Source: Adiantum capillus-veneris (Eukaryota > Streptophyta > Polypodiopsida > Polypodiales > Pteridaceae). From it: a stretch of 64,000 bases of DNA. Position 1 is the stretch's first letter. The number at the start of each line of letters is the position of its first letter. The notes below the pieces were generated by a model that was not told the DNA's origin, ran no database searches, and saw only the letters and a list, made by a program, of their open reading frames with translations. The stretch spans positions 107,576,412-107,640,411 of the forward strand of contig CM043963.1 in assembly GCA_014529385.2 (NCBI GenBank). Reading direction: 5' to 3'. Positions 1 through 12,308 of the stretch are shown here, piece after piece. The position numbers were made by a program, and so were the translations under genes.

Positions 1-640
1 TACTGTTGTACAAACATTGACCTTTCTTTATCTAACACAGATAAATTTGATTCATCACAATCTGACACTTCACGTGCAAAAACCAAGTACGCAGAAAGAT
101 GCTTTTTCATTACAGAAGCAATAGCAGAAGCTGATACAATGGGAATAGACTCCCCTTTAAGCTTTACATCCAGAATGTGAGTCTTTTCCCTGCTCTGTAC
201 AGTGATCTTTTTGTTGTAGGCATCCATGATTCCGTGTACATGAAACAACCAAGGAATACCTAGCAACACATCACATCCGTCCAGTGGCATGATGTAAAAT
301 TCTTCAGCATCTACATAGGACTGGATATGTAGGCGCAACTTTTCGATGATAGGTGTCACAGCCTCTGTATGGCCAGGACATGCCAAACCTGCCTCTGCTG
401 TATACCCCATCTCTTCAGGTCTGATTCCCAACTTTGAAGCCAATTCTGGGGAAATGAAGTTGGCTTTGGCACTTGGATCAAAGAAGATAAGCACTGTTTG
501 ATCCCTGACCTTTCCCCATGCTCTGCAAAGCTCACTTGCATGAGAATTTGGCTTGTCGCCCACCATATCTGGCACTAGACCAGCCATAGGCCTCTTTCCT
601 TTCCTGTCCTCCTTGTCTTCAGAATCAACTGGCTTTTCTT
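1..640 (-). CDS. Ty3/gypsy aspartic protease region, start of pol (partial at window edge)
   Basis: The minus strand stays open from about 600 to the window edge and reads as a gypsy retropepsin domain. Visible motifs are LIFFDPSAKANFIS, where retropepsins have D-S/T-G-A, then a LASKLGI-like segment and DGCDVLLGIPWLF, the usual hydrophobic flap/ILG region. Downstream it continues towards reverse transcriptase, which lies outside the window. The active-site triplet reads D-P-S, so activity is doubtful. The zinc-knuckle frame is joined to this frame by a shift near 630-650, so the gag-pol frame is broken here or joined by frameshifting. The domain call is by motif only. Confidence 0.7.
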
Positions 641-2304
641 TTGAGGACAATTGTAAGCAATGTGGCCAGGCTGCTCACAGATAAAGCATTTGTTCTCTGA
701 CCTCAGGACCTTCTTTTGCTCTTCCGACTTGCGAGGAAAACGTCTTTTCCATTTCTTTGTTGGTTCCTTTGCTGATTCAGCCGTAGCTTTGCCTTTCCCT
801 GCGTTGGTTGGCTCCTGAGTCCCTTTAGGAACCTCATTGGGAACGTACTTCTTCGCTGAATTTTTCTTGGCTAATCCTTCCTTGACGCCAGTATTAAATT
901 CACAATCTTCTCCCTTGCGCAAACCATTGCCAGTGTTTGCTACCTCGATGAGCTACGTCAAAGTAGTGACTTTGGTCTTCGTGCAGTACTTTCTCAATCC
1001 TTTGGGTAGGCCACAACAGTATTTTTCAATCTGTTCTGTCAATGGCACAAACCTATAGGAAGTTACTGGAAGTAGAGCTTTCCAAAACTTCCAATTGTAG
1101 TCATCCAGATTCTTGCAAGTGGCAGCATTAAGCTGGTGCCATTCTGTCATGACATCTGCTTCAAAGTCATCAGATAACCATGCTGCTGCAAGAATTTGCT
1201 TAAAGTAAATCCATGTGACGGAGCTTGTCCTTGAAGCAATAAAGTTGTCCACCATTGTCCCGCATTCCCTGTCAAGAAAGTGGCTGCCTTGCGGACCTTT
1301 GAAGCCTGTGTAAAGTTCTTCCCTACATAGGCCTTGTCAAACTGCTGGAGGAATGAGAGAGCCTTCTTCCTGTCATCAAACCCTGTAAAGGTCGTGAATG
1401 TCATACCTTTGCCACCTTCTTTGTACGGAGTTGGCCTCTCCAGCGGCGTTAAGTTGTCATATGGAAGTGACTGAAACATGGGAACACTATTAGGGTTCAT
1501 CTGTGTTCCTTGGCCGCTATTAAGTTGACCTGGATATGCCATATTTGGCTGTTGATTTGTAATTCCAGCCATACCAAAGTTTGCCTGTGGCATCCCAAAT
1601 TGGCCCTGAATGCTTTGAAACGTTGGTTGCATGCCCATGACACCATACATGGGGTTAGGGATCATCGTTTGAGCACCCCCGAACACTGTTCTTGGCGTGT
1701 AAATCTGATTTCCAGGTGCATGACCAGCCATGCTCTGGAATACCGATCAACCTCCAAAATAGCCAGGGTGTACTGAAGGTGGTGGGAAGACTTGTTGCAT
1801 AGCTTGTAGGTTGCTTCCCTGCCCATTAGAACCAACTATAGGCTGCTGAAAGGTGGCTGGCTGAACTGGTACAGCTTGAAAGACTGGCATTTCAGCCACC
1901 TGTTCTTGTACCCTAGGCACAAGTTTTGGAGACTGCATGGTCTCCGTCAAGTGTACAGGTGTTTCCATTGATTCTGCAGTATGAATCACCTGTGCTTGAG
2001 CCTTAACAGGCTTTTGGATATGATCTAGTGATCCAACTTGCTGAGACGGAAGAGGAGGTTGCAGAAAGGCTAAAAACCTCGGGTTCTACATTACTTGTGT
2101 GAACATAGCCACAACAATAGCCAACTGGGTCCTGAATATATCATCATCCGACTGTGGTGGTCTTGAAGACTCACCCACTTCATGTGTCTGTTGACCCTGC
2201 GAAGAGGAAACCTCTTCAGTCACATCATATGGTCTGTCAGCCATAATTGCAATTTCCTGTGTCTGGTCTATGATCCCTTGTGTCCTCAAGCCCAAACTGA
2301 CCAA
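575..2304 (-). pseudogene. Ty3/gypsy gag, frame-broken
   Basis: Several consecutive minus-strand frames together make a Gag. At 2304-2086 and 1989-1747 is a Q/P/S-rich N-terminal region. At 1731-1147 is a G/Q/N-rich stretch followed by the capsid-like segment with FDDRKKALSFLQQFDKAY and TGNAGQWWTTLL. At 1255-953 is the rest of capsid with WLSDDFEADVMTEWHQL and LPKGLRKYC. At 922-575 is a basic linker and one CCHC knuckle, CFICEQPGHIAYNC (C-x2-C-x4-H-x4-C). The frame changes at least four times, so this copy cannot make an intact Gag. It lies just inside the primer site at 2351 and leads into the protease at 1-640. Confidence 0.75.
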
Positions 2305-2333
2305 GGCTCACTTCTATGGGAAAAAGTGATTTA

Positions 2334-2351
2334 ATCCCGGCGATGGAACCA
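2334..2351 (-). other. Primer-binding site of the gypsy element
   Basis: Read on the minus strand, the site begins TGGTTCCATCGCCGGGAT. Its complement would be a tRNA 3' end: a T-stem half CCCGG, a 7-nt acceptor strand CGATGGA, a discriminator A and CCA. That shape resembles a tRNA-Glu-like end more than initiator Met. It abuts directly the presumed LTR terminus (minus-strand ...CA, plus-strand TG at 2352). The primer identity is inferred, not checked against tRNA sets. Confidence 0.5.
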
Positions 2352-3500
2352 TGGAACCGGCCTGTTTAATCCAAAAAGGGCGGTAGACCTTAGACTTAAA
2401 CAACAATTTGCCGCCCACTTTACCTGTACTTTCAGGACACAACAAAGGGGAAAGGGATACAGGCTGCTAGACTGCACCTGTATGAGAAGACCGACACCAG
2501 ATTGGCCCCTAAATTAAGCGCCCCTTTCGGTATTTCTTTATTCTTTGATAGAGGGAATAAAAGTTGTGGTTCCCTACAAGCTGCCCCGCACAACCTTGGC
2601 TGAATCTCAACTGTTCTGGCCCGATTTCGGCGGCATAACTGTACTAGGACCCTTCACAGTCAGTATTCCCATGCATTGGATGACTTTCTCGACGCATACG
2701 GACACTTTGCAAAACCTGGCGAGAATCTGCAGCACGCTGAATTCTCTATTTTCTGCCCCGAAAATGCGCCAGATCACTTGTACAACGGTCCCCTAGCGTC
2801 CCCGAACCTCCTGGGGGTATTAGGGTCCGTTTAGGGCCAAAACCCTAAACCTGCACAAATACACATCAGGCTGTAATTCACTGTTTCGGGCTCCGTTTTG
2901 CGTGTTGGTCGCATCCGTTGCAAGTCCTTGAGCTCCTGCACCTGTAGGGCTACTTGCCCTTTGAATCGGACGAGATTTCACTCGTGAAACCTCTCCGAAT
3001 CACCTGTACCTGCGGGGGATTAGCCGCTAGCTAATCCAGTACCTGTGCAAGAAGCTCTTGCCTTGGCAATCGCGCATGAACCCACACAACTGTACATTGG
3101 TCAATTGAAAAGCCCACTAGAGGGGCATAACATACTGCCATAGGGGAGAGAGAGAGCAGTGAGTAGCATGCAGGGCATCACTCCTAGCACCACACTATAC
3201 ATAAGAGGGAAAGGAAACACTCCATAGCTCTCAACCTGTGACAGAAACTGCAAAATGAGCCTCTCTTCTCTAAAATCAGCACCACTTCTTCATGCATGAG
3301 GAAAGTGCACAGAAATGTGCCACTTGGCACATTTACAGGCCATTTCCCGTTTCGGGGTTGCCGCCTAAAAATCTCCCGACCGGTTGCCCAATTGGCTTCG
3401 CGGCAGAGTAATAAAATGTTCCCCTTGTCATTCCGGAGATAATGACGCAAACACATTTTCAGGTCCCAAAATAGGAGTTCCCTAAATTTTAGGAGATGCT
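2352..3500 (-). repeat. Presumed 5' LTR of the gypsy element (far end uncertain)
   Basis: The LTR is expected directly outside the primer site, and the plus strand does begin TG at 2352. The stretch is non-coding and carries repeated ACCTGTAC/ACCTGTA words (near 2419, 2477, 2938, 3003 and 3042). The partner LTR lies outside the window, so the outer boundary cannot be fixed. It may end near 3480 or extend to about 4200. Confidence 0.4.
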
Positions 3501-5087
3501 GCCATTGTATCTTTCTAGGTCATCTGACCGCCTTTGTACATTGCAACCACACCCATAACTGAAATGTAGCCTCTGTAGCAAAGGATTCCACTTTGGCTAG
3601 TCAATGACCCCACTTTGGCTAACCATAGTCCTTGTCCAACCTTAGTGCGCTCTCTTGCCCTCGGGCCTGGACTCCTTCTGAACAGTTACACACTAGCTAT
3701 GCAATGCAGGGCAGTTAGATTTCGAGAGGGGTGTTTCCAAAAAGTGAAAATGAATAAATAATAAGAAAGAAATCAACAAAAAGGATAGATAGTAGTCACA
3801 CGTTGGTGACAGGGCCTACCTCCATCTACTTGACCCAGCCTCCATGCTCCACAACCCAGTAAATAGGGGGAAAATCGGAGGGACATGGGAAGAGGGCACC
3901 AGATGCCTGGGGGAAAAATAGGGGAGACTAGGATAAAATATATCAGGCCTCCAGGAGCCTATTTGGCCATGGAACAAAGCCAAAACCTGAGCTAAACATG
4001 GCTAAACACAACCCGACATGAAAAACCTACTTCACACTGGCCAGGCACAGCCACGAAACAGCCCTCACTCCCTAACACCTGTCCCTGGGAGAAACTGGGA
4101 CCAAGTGGACGGATCCAGAGAGATGCCTGAACTCTAGCAAACGAAACTATGGAAAACAATGAACAGTAGAACCAATCGTGAAAGTGAAACAGACCTATAT
4201 GTCATATGACATAAGACATAAGTCATAGTCTCATCAAAATGGCAAAATTCGAACACGATACATTCATAATTCAAGTCTTGACTCTTGACTCACATAGCTA
4301 CTAAAGCATGAGATACTCATATCTCCTCGTCAGATGATGAAGAAGATGCATCTGAGGAGGGCATCTCTCCATTTGTCAAGACATTGCCCTCCTCATCAAA
4401 CTCTCTCTGGAGCAGTAGCCCCTCCTGACAGGCCTGCATCATCCTCATCCAGGTCATCATACTAATGAGACTGCCTCATTCGCACAACCACGCACAGACA
4501 GGCAACTTCCCTCACTGGTTTCTCTCCAGTCACTCTCTCTCTCTCTCTCTCGCTCTACAACCTTGTGATGAAGAGTGATACTTTAAGCCTGTGCACGTGA
4601 CCTAGTCACCCACCAGTCCATGCTTTTGAGCTCTCTATGAATCTGTCATAAATCAGATCTGCATGCTCAAGAGTGAAATTTGTGGAGTGTAGCTTTTGAC
4701 ATATATGAGGTCTTGGATAAACCCTGAAGTCTTTCATGAATTTATAAGGCTGCACAGGAGTTTTTGCAATTCACCCTTCAACATCCTTAAAAAATGGAAG
4801 GTTATTATGGTGTGGGATTTTTTTTTGGGACAAATGCTAGGGAAAATTATCCTTTATATAGAAAGAGTAGCAAGTCTTTTGACTTTCCAATTTCATTGGC
4901 TTTTCATATTGTACACTATGACCCTTTTTTAGATATTTCAAAAGGTTATCTGAGAATATAGAGACCTACTCACAGCATGTTTGTGCAGGGCTTCTTTTGA
5001 TTAACAGGTTCTCATCAATATGTTGCTTCCATTGCGCTACATTTGCTAAAACATTCAGTGTTAGGTTCCAAAACTTCTTTTAATTAG
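3500..5087. other. Non-coding stretch between the gypsy LTR and the first conserved exon
   Basis: I see no recognisable gene here. It holds a short (CT)n at about 4534-4551 and an acidic/serine-rich minus-strand reading near 4320-4400 without a recognisable domain. A 78-codon open frame at 4696-4932 shows no domain. The missing 5' exons of the gene at 5088-6814 should lie here or further upstream, but I could not identify them. Confidence 0.35.
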
Positions 5088-6814
5088 AGTTTTTTGGCTT
5101 GTGCACCAGGAGCTTCTTGCAATTCAACAGCAGGGTCCAACAGCCATTGGGTTTTTTGGGACAAGGAATATGGGCTTTACGCATCAGCAACTTATTGAAG
5201 TTCTTAGTTATGCCATGGTCATTACGGTACAGATTGGAAATATAAGCTGAATTTTCCTGGGTTCTTGTGGCCATATATGCTAATTTTTCTTCATTTTTTG
5301 TTTGCCTGCATAGAAAAATCACGTTTTTACGTCTGGAGCCTCTGGCACAAATGCTGCTGTTATTAGGGGAGCATTAAGAGCTGAGAGGCCCGATCTTCTG
5401 ACAGTGATCTTGCCACAGTCTCTGAAAAAGCAACCTCCTGAAAGTCAGGAATTGTTATCAAAAGTAATAACGGTGTTTATTTCTCGCCTTCAAGCTTCGA
5501 CTGCATGTCTTCAATGTCAGCTATACTGATATCGTCTTCTTCTGTTTAGGTTAAAAATGTCATAGAGATGCCCCATAATGACCATCTACCCCTTATCGAA
5601 GCCAGCAGGTATTTTTTTCATTTTGAGTCGATGCTTCAGTAGTCTTTAGAAATCTTGTTGGAAGTTGGTAGGGTGAGTCAAATTGTTGTTTGTATATGCT
5701 TTTGCAATATATTCATGGTGCTCTTCTTGTGTTGGATTAGTTTAGCATCAACTCATACTTATACTCCGTGTTATGATTTTGTTAACTATTGAGAAAGATG
5801 AAACCATTATTGTGTTGGCAAGTGTACATGAAAGCATGTGAAGAATTACATACGTATAATAGCTTCAGGAAGACTTTTCTGGACAAGGTGATAAGAGGAC
5901 TGCCTGTGATAAGGTATATAGGAATGAGGTTCAGTGAAGGTAATAGTCTAACACAGCAGTTATGCCTGGTATCAAGTAGTTTAATTTTTGGAAAGGCATG
6001 CACAAGAAATCATCTCTTTTTATGCCTCTAACTAATGAAGCCACAACTATATCACAAAGTTGAGCTTGAAAGACCTCAAGTCAGGATGAAGTCTCTCATC
6101 TCAAAGGCTGTCACTTGCAATAAGGCCTTGCTGGTAGAAAAGTCAGCTTTCTATTTTGATTTGTTGTGTTGGAAAATAAGAACGTAGATGTAGACAAACA
6201 CAAAAAAAGATCCGTGGTTGGCAAGATTTCTTTTGGTTAACATATAAAATCAGGGTGACTTTCTATTCAAGCAATCAATCGGTATCCTCATGGGAGTCAG
6301 TTGTGCTGTTTTTCTCTCTATTTTCTATTCTCTAGAATACAAGTTTGATATTATGGAGCATCCATCTTATAATTGCTAGATTGATGTTCAAACTTTTGGG
6401 ACCTTATGAAGGTAGATTTAACGATGAAAGCACTAAGGATGGGAGTAAGCCGGTTTCCTTTGATATGGAAGCTTCCAAACATGAACTTTTTCAATGACAT
6501 GCATTTATGAGGGCCTTTTTTTTGGTGGGGGGGGGGGGGGGGGGGGTGCTTAACTAGGCCCTGGGCTTGAGCAAGGGGACAGCTTCTGCCAAAAACTATA
6601 TAAACAGGCCTCCTCTTCTCATTTTGTACCACATGTTGATCAAGTGATATGTTAATCGTTTTCCTGTTTTGTTTGCAGGATATGCAACTGGGATATTTTG
6701 ACACATGTTCAGCAAGTGATATGCTTTGCCTTCCATGACAGTAACTTGTTACTGGAAACATGCAGAGAGGCCAAAACCCTAAGAAAAATTGTAACTCTAT
6801 TCTATCTCGATTAG
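5088..6814 (+). CDS. 3' exons of a putative lysine decarboxylase/LOG-like (plastid-type) protein
   Basis: Four exons join in frame: 5088-5226, 5314-5463, 5550-5608 and 6679-6814 (stop TAG at 6812). Introns begin GT and end AG, at 5227, 5464 and 5609, and phases match. Readable motifs are HQELLAIQQQGPTAIGFFGT, the glycine-rich TSGASGTNAAVIRGALRAE, LPQSLKKQPPESQELLSK, then PHNDHLPLIEASR and VQQVICFAFHDS, ending REAKTLRKIVTLFYLD. From memory this matches a conserved plant protein annotated as putative lysine decarboxylase/LOG-like, probably plastid-targeted; its biochemical role is not established. The last intron is about 1.07 kb and contains a 20-G run. The 5' boundary at 5088 is an inferred AG acceptor. 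The N-terminal exons, including any transit peptide, were not found, so the gene is either longer or 5'-truncated. Confidence 0.75.
6527..6546 (+). repeat. Poly-G run of 20 in the last intron
   Basis: Twenty consecutive G residues sit in the last intron of the LOG-like gene. Exact length is likely polymorphic or assembly-limited. Confidence 0.9.
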
Positions 6815-7216
6815 GAAGATAATTTTCAGCAGCGCAAGCAGCAAGAAGAAGACGGGCATTGTTGATAATATACCCATTGGGCATATGCCAAAGCTTGCTG
6901 ACCAGCAAGAGTTCAGCATTTGAGTCATTGCTTAATCTTTTGATAATCTGTTATATATCTCCTTTGTAACATATACGAGAGCGGTGGCAATTTTGATTTA
7001 TTCAATGTGCAGCTTTATTGGCACTTCTGTGACACAAGTTTTGATGCAAAGTAAGCCATCCAATCAATTAACATGGACAAAGGTACACTGATTGGTTGAT
7101 CAAGAGCATCGTTTCTCTTCAGCAGTGCACTGGTTGGTTCATCTAAAGCATGGGCAGAATGTCAAGCCTTCATAAAGCAAGAACTGACACTTCACTAATT
7201 TTGAGCACCGAGTTTG

Positions 7217-7254
<38 letters not shown>

Positions 7255-7730
7255 GCTACGGGGACTCTTCATTCTCTACTCACCTATGCATGCCATACTA
7301 TACCCCCAATTTGGTACCTGATGGAGCTAGCTAGTCTTTTGCATATCATGGTTCTTTCCTATGTATGTATCTTCACATCCACTCTTCATGCCATTTGCAC
7401 GTGTCTATACATCAGCATGTCACTACTCACATGTACATCGTTCTCTCGTACAGAACGCTTGCATCAATTCCTCAAATTTATCCATCAAGATGTTAAATTT
7501 AATTCTTACCATATTGGTCATCCACCAATACTAGCATACTAGTGTTCAAATGTGTATTACAGACACATACCAAGTCACAAGGATGCATAGACATATATTT
7601 TAAAACATAAATTTGGTTCAATACTTAACATATTTTATGGTTCAACATTATTGCTTTGTATTGCACAATTTCTTTTCGTACTTAACACTCTACATGAGTG
7701 CTCTCAATTTTTTATCACATAAGAGCTTGC
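6815..7730. other. 3' flank of the LOG-like gene, no gene seen
   Basis: The 3' untranslated region probably begins here. A (CT)n tract lies at about 7219-7250. I see no coding signal; the open frames that run through the CT tract are low-complexity artefacts. Confidence 0.5.
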
Positions 7731-7905
7731 TTCCCCACAATGTAAACCATGAACTATGCCTTATGAAACGTCCCTACCTCTGCTTTACGATGAGAGAGAG
7801 AGAGAGAGATAGATGAAAAAGAAAAAGAAGAGCAAGAAGAAGAGATTGTATTCGCTTATGCCTTATGAAGTGTCCTTACCTCTGCTCTACAATGAGAGAA
7901 ATGGA
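7731..7905 (+). repeat. Two copies of a ~60-bp flank repeat
   Basis: A segment reading TGCCTTATGAA..TCC.TACCTCTGCT, ending in GAGA, occurs at about 7757-7812 and again at 7841-7905. A third copy lies at 10024-10090 on the other side of the LINE. The second and third copies also share AGATT.TATT upstream. They may be an extended duplication made at LINE insertion or an older tandem repeat. Confidence 0.6.
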
Positions 7906-8330
7906 ATGAAATGAAATGTTATATTAACGTCTTCAAACGGCCAAAATGACCTATGAGACCAAAAAGTTACAACTCGCGAATTTGATATCATGTCTGAGTA
8001 CGAAACTAAAAGAACTAAACTAACTAAGAACTAAACACTAGAACATTGAGGAAGGAAATAAATCTGAAGCTGATTCGGGATTGAGGTGAGATACAGGGGG
8101 AGGGGTTGGTGGGTATAGATGAAATCCCTCATCGATCGTTGTCGAATTTCCTCCTCCATGGTCAGTACTCTAGTTGGGCGTCTTGCATGTCGAGCTAGAG
8201 TGATTTGTATCTTCTGTTGCAGCCTTCATCGATGGTAAGAGACTCCCCGAGGTCGTGGGCGTCTGGATTTGCCTAGCTCAGTGGCTCGATCAAGCAACAT
8301 ACCTCTGGTATGGGTGGGCTCTGAGATCTG
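7906..8330. other. Probable 3' UTR of the LINE, otherwise featureless
   Basis: This lies downstream (minus strand) of the LINE coding end. No poly-A tail equivalent (poly-T on the plus strand) is visible at the junction. Confidence 0.35.
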
Positions 8331-10108
8331 CTATACTGATTGCTCCTCTGGCTCTCCCCTGGCCGGTGTAAAGAAATATGTGATCCGTCTCTGAGACTGT
8401 CTTTCCCCTAATGTCCTCAGCAAGCTCTCCCTAAGTCTCCGCAGCTCTAGTAGGAACAATCCAGGACACCTCTGATCCTTGTATCTCATGACTCTAGAAA
8501 AAGATCCGAAGCCTTCTCTGAACAAGCAGTGGAAGCGGTCGCGTATCTCATAGTACGTTGGTCAGCAATGACATGTGTAGTGTAGCTCTGTCTCTGGCTC
8601 AAAGTTACATAGGTGACATATCCTGGCCCTTGTCGCCGACACCCCTCGAAATCGGCCAGTCTCGATCTGGAGCTGATGTGAGGATGTGCGTATCTACCCA
8701 ATGCGCATCTTATCCCATGAGATAAGTGCGTATCCATGTATGCAGGCCTAGTCACAAAACCGTCCTCCGTGAGTTGGAGAAGATGCTCTTTATAGAAGGC
8801 CATCTTCGTGCCCCACTCCTGTGTTGGTTGTATCCATGTGCTCCTGGTATCTAGCTGAATCAGATCTTGGCGTATAAGTTTGGTGATCTCTGTCCGTGTG
8901 AGAGACAAGGAGGGTGCATCCAGGGAGTATTGAAACGAAGGCAATCTATCCATGTTGAAACTATGCGACTGAAACCATGCTATCATTTGTCCATACCAAC
9001 ATGTTGTATCGCCTTGTAGAGCTAGTTGTCGAGATGACTCCAGGGCGAGCCAAGCGTATCTGTCCCTGGTGAGATCCCATAGACCGTGCATAAAGGATAC
9101 TGATCTGGTCAATGCCTCCACCACCGGGGGGGGGGGGACTAGCTCGGCTCAGATAATCTCATGCGGCACTGAGGCCTTAGCCCGGATCATCCAAGCGATC
9201 ATAGAGACCAGAGGCCTCTCCATACATCTCCATCCATTTGTGTTGCCAGATCTCCCATGGTGTTCTACTGAGGGTCCCCATACCTGAACTCCATAGAGCA
9301 TAGCTGGAGTCACTAGAGTGTCAAAAAGCCAGAGCTTTGTTCGCGGTTCCTGAAGCTGAACCTGCGAACACATCCTCTCCATTCCTCCCAAAGCTGCATA
9401 TGCTCTCGTCAGTCTGGTCTCTGATGCTCTTCTTAGTGAAAACACCTGTCTAGCAAAGACTACCCCCAGATAAGTATACGCATTTGTGTACTCCACACTC
9501 TCCTAGCCATACGTTAAAATGGGCGCTGACCTCCTGACCCACTGTGGTGTGGTGTTGAACACCATAACCTTGGTTTTCCCCAGGTTGACAGACAATCTAC
9601 TATCATGAGCAAATGCATGCAAAGCATCCAAATGATGTTGCATCCCCTGTGAAGAGTCGGAAATCAGCACAATATCATCAGCATATAGTAACAACGGAAT
9701 CCATTTCCCTGCTAGCTGAGCCCCCCTGTCTCCCTGACGCTCTACATAGTCCGAAAACTCATCCACATACATCCCAAAAAGAGTTGGGGATAGGGGGCAT
9801 CCCTACTTTACTCCAATAGTGGAGAGGACCATGTTAGACATTCCCTCAGTGGTGCGCAGCCGCCCCATCACTGTCTTGTAGAGAGCCAAAATCCCCCATA
9901 TCAGCTCTGTAGGCACACCCATGTCTTGTAATCTGCATATAAGTCTGGCTCTTGGCACTGTGTCAAAAGCTTTGCAGAAATCCACAAAGCTACAATAGAT
10001 CCTCTTGCCATGGTGGGGGGGGGGAGAGATTCTATTTGCCTTTGCCTTATGAAGCATTCCTACCTCTGCTTTGAGAGAGAGAAAGAGAGACATCTTCTCA
10101 GACATCAT
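8331..10108 (-). mobile_element. Non-LTR retrotransposon (LINE), 5'-truncated and degraded
   Basis: Minus-strand frames give the second half of a LINE reverse transcriptase. KRIYCSFVDFCKAFDTVPR lies at about 10015-9960. QGCPLSP is present with its Q as a stop near 9805. LLLYADDIVLISDS, the catalytic YxDD box, lies near 9690, with YLGVVFARQ and the tail AMLYGVQVWG further on. The frame then continues through 9124-8331 with a degraded C-terminal region that resembles the zinc-finger end of plant LINEs (GIRCALGRYAHPHISS, then REGFGSFSRVMRYKDQRCPG). Endonuclease and the start of RT are missing; the 5' break is next to a short G-run at 10014-10023. Multiple stops and frame changes make it inactive. 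Confidence 0.8.
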
Positions 10109-11182
10109 CTCGTCATCTCCACTAACGGGCCTTTTTTTTAATTTTCTTACAATAGGTGTCCCCTACACACAAATGATTTATATATGATGAAGCACCCCAC
10201 TAAATAATAAGGTAAAAGGTACACATTGCACATCAACATTTAGAGGAAAATAAATAACAACACATTAAAAATTTAAAACAAAAGATAGATTTAATAAGCA
10301 TAGAAAATAATAAAACAATTTAGTAAAATGATTTTTTTTGGAATTTTTAAATGAAATGACACTTTATCAATACCTCACAGAGTGTTTGGAAAAGTCTTTT
10401 TGCTAAGCAGTGAGTTTCCTCCTTATAACTGCCTGCAAACTGAAAATACTTGTAGAAATTTTCATTTGTGCAAGATGTTTGAACTATTTTCTAGTATACT
10501 TTATCGGGTTTTTTTTCCTTCATCATCTTCTGTTATCGGCTAATCTTGATTTTCAACCATCTCAAGGCTAAGCTCAAGCACACATCCTCACATCATGAGA
10601 TCAAACTTCTATGAATATATTGTTCAATATTTTATTCTCTAAAGTCTTTTTTAAGCATGCAGAAAAAGTAGCTTTGGAGAATAGTTTTCTATTCAAAAGA
10701 CTTTTGAGGCCCCTTAGGGACACTTGTCTTGCAAAGGAATTGAACGACCTTCACCCTTTGGGTACTAGTACTAGGCCTTTAGCATGCCAAAAAAGAAAAA
10801 GAAAAGTGTTAGATTTGATATCCCATTTCCATGGCATCTTGAGATCAAGACTTGTCAGAGAGATCTAAGTCTCTTTCTATGATGCCAAAAATTCTTCTCT
10901 GCCTCCTCCTCCTTCTTCTTCCCCTCTCTCTCTCTCTCTCTCCCCCGATTTGTTCACACACTAGATTCAAGTCACTGTATGTGCCAAAGCTACTTTGTAC
11001 CCGTTTTAATGTTTGTTTGTTCAATAAGGCATTAGAGGAGGGTCTCCCCTCCCCATATTCCACAAATTTGGAGGTGTGATAGATGCATAGAATTCTACAT
11101 AATCTAGGTACCAAGAAAGACTTTATTTATTTATTTATTTATGTTTTGGGAGGGTTTTTTTTTTTGTGTGTGTGTGGGGTTT

Positions 11183-11217
<35 letters not shown>

Positions 11218-12250
11218 TGAACAATTGTTCGAGCTTGATTTAGTTGAGCCTTCTCAACGAGAATCGTATCTTCATTATACATGGCTTGATTAACAAGCCA
11301 AGGCTCATGATAGAAGAAAACACCATTGTTTTTGACACTTCACAAGAGTCCACATAGTCAACATAAAAGTGGTGTGTATATCCCATGTTAGCACAAGTAA
11401 GATGCACACATATGAGAGTGTTGTACAAAGCTTCAAGACCTAACAACATGGCAAGCTGGTAAAAGTCAATCGTGAAGATGCCAAATATGATGTAATAGTT
11501 TGTTGTAACAAGGACAAGGAGAAGAACAATCTTACAAGCCTATGTTCTTATTGGTGCTACCAATTGCACATATGAAGATAGAACCAGTGTTAGAAAAAAA
11601 CCGGGGTCTAGTGTATTTTAACCGGCTGAAATTATAAAATCCAAGTTAGATTTTGAGCTTGCCTTTAAGAAAACCGGCAAATTTACACAAGTTTTAGTGT
11701 AATTACTGGCAAAAGCTTCAAATTTTGACCTATAAACCAAGAGAATTTCAAGTTTCCCCTTATTTTGTTCGGTTAGGAAAAATGTATTTTTCTAGCTCTG
11801 GATCATAGAACGTGTTTTGTGTTCCATCTGCACAAACATTGCACATACTTGTTTAATATTTCTTGAGTGGTCAAATGGAAATTTTGAACATGATTTAATG
11901 TTTGTATAATTTCCTTGGCTCATGTTTGTACTCTTATAAAGTCCCAATTTATGTATAAACTAGGCATTTTAACCATTATCTAATCACACAATTAGTTTGA
12001 ATCTTTAAGTATAAATATCACTTTGCAGAATATAAAAGTTCTTTTTGATCCACTCGCTTAGTAAGAATTTCTCCTCTCCTTGGGAATAAGCTCAAGCTTC
12101 CATGGCTTGCAAAGTTTGTTTGTACTCTATGTTGAGTAAATGATGAGCTTTTCTCCTTCTCTTCTCTCTCATGCTCTATTATGTGTGCTTTTTCTTTCTC
12201 ACATTGCAAGTGCGCTTATGGCTGTGTGTGTGTGCGCGCGCGTGCACGCG
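10109..12250. other. AT-rich intergenic stretch with simple repeats
   Basis: I recognise no gene. It contains a (TTTA)n patch near 11124-11143, a T/GT/G-rich tract and a run of 32 G at 11185-11216. A (CT)n lies near 10921-10944. Confidence 0.5.
11185..11216 (+). repeat. Poly-G run of 32
   Basis: Thirty-two consecutive G residues are preceded by GT and T tracts. A run this long could form G-quadruplexes and is hard to sequence accurately. Confidence 0.9.

Positions 12251-12251
<1 letters not shown>

Positions 12252-12306
<55 letters not shown>
12252..12306 (+). repeat. (GA)n microsatellite
   Basis: About 27 GA units follow a GT/GC-rich stretch. Open frames encoding R/E repeats here are artefacts. 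Confidence 0.95.

Positions 12307-12308
<2 letters not shown>

Noticed and set aside
4696-4932. 78-codon open frame before the LOG-like exons, considered as a 5' exon
   Set aside because: It shows no similarity to the family's N-terminal region that I can see, and no splice site links it in phase.
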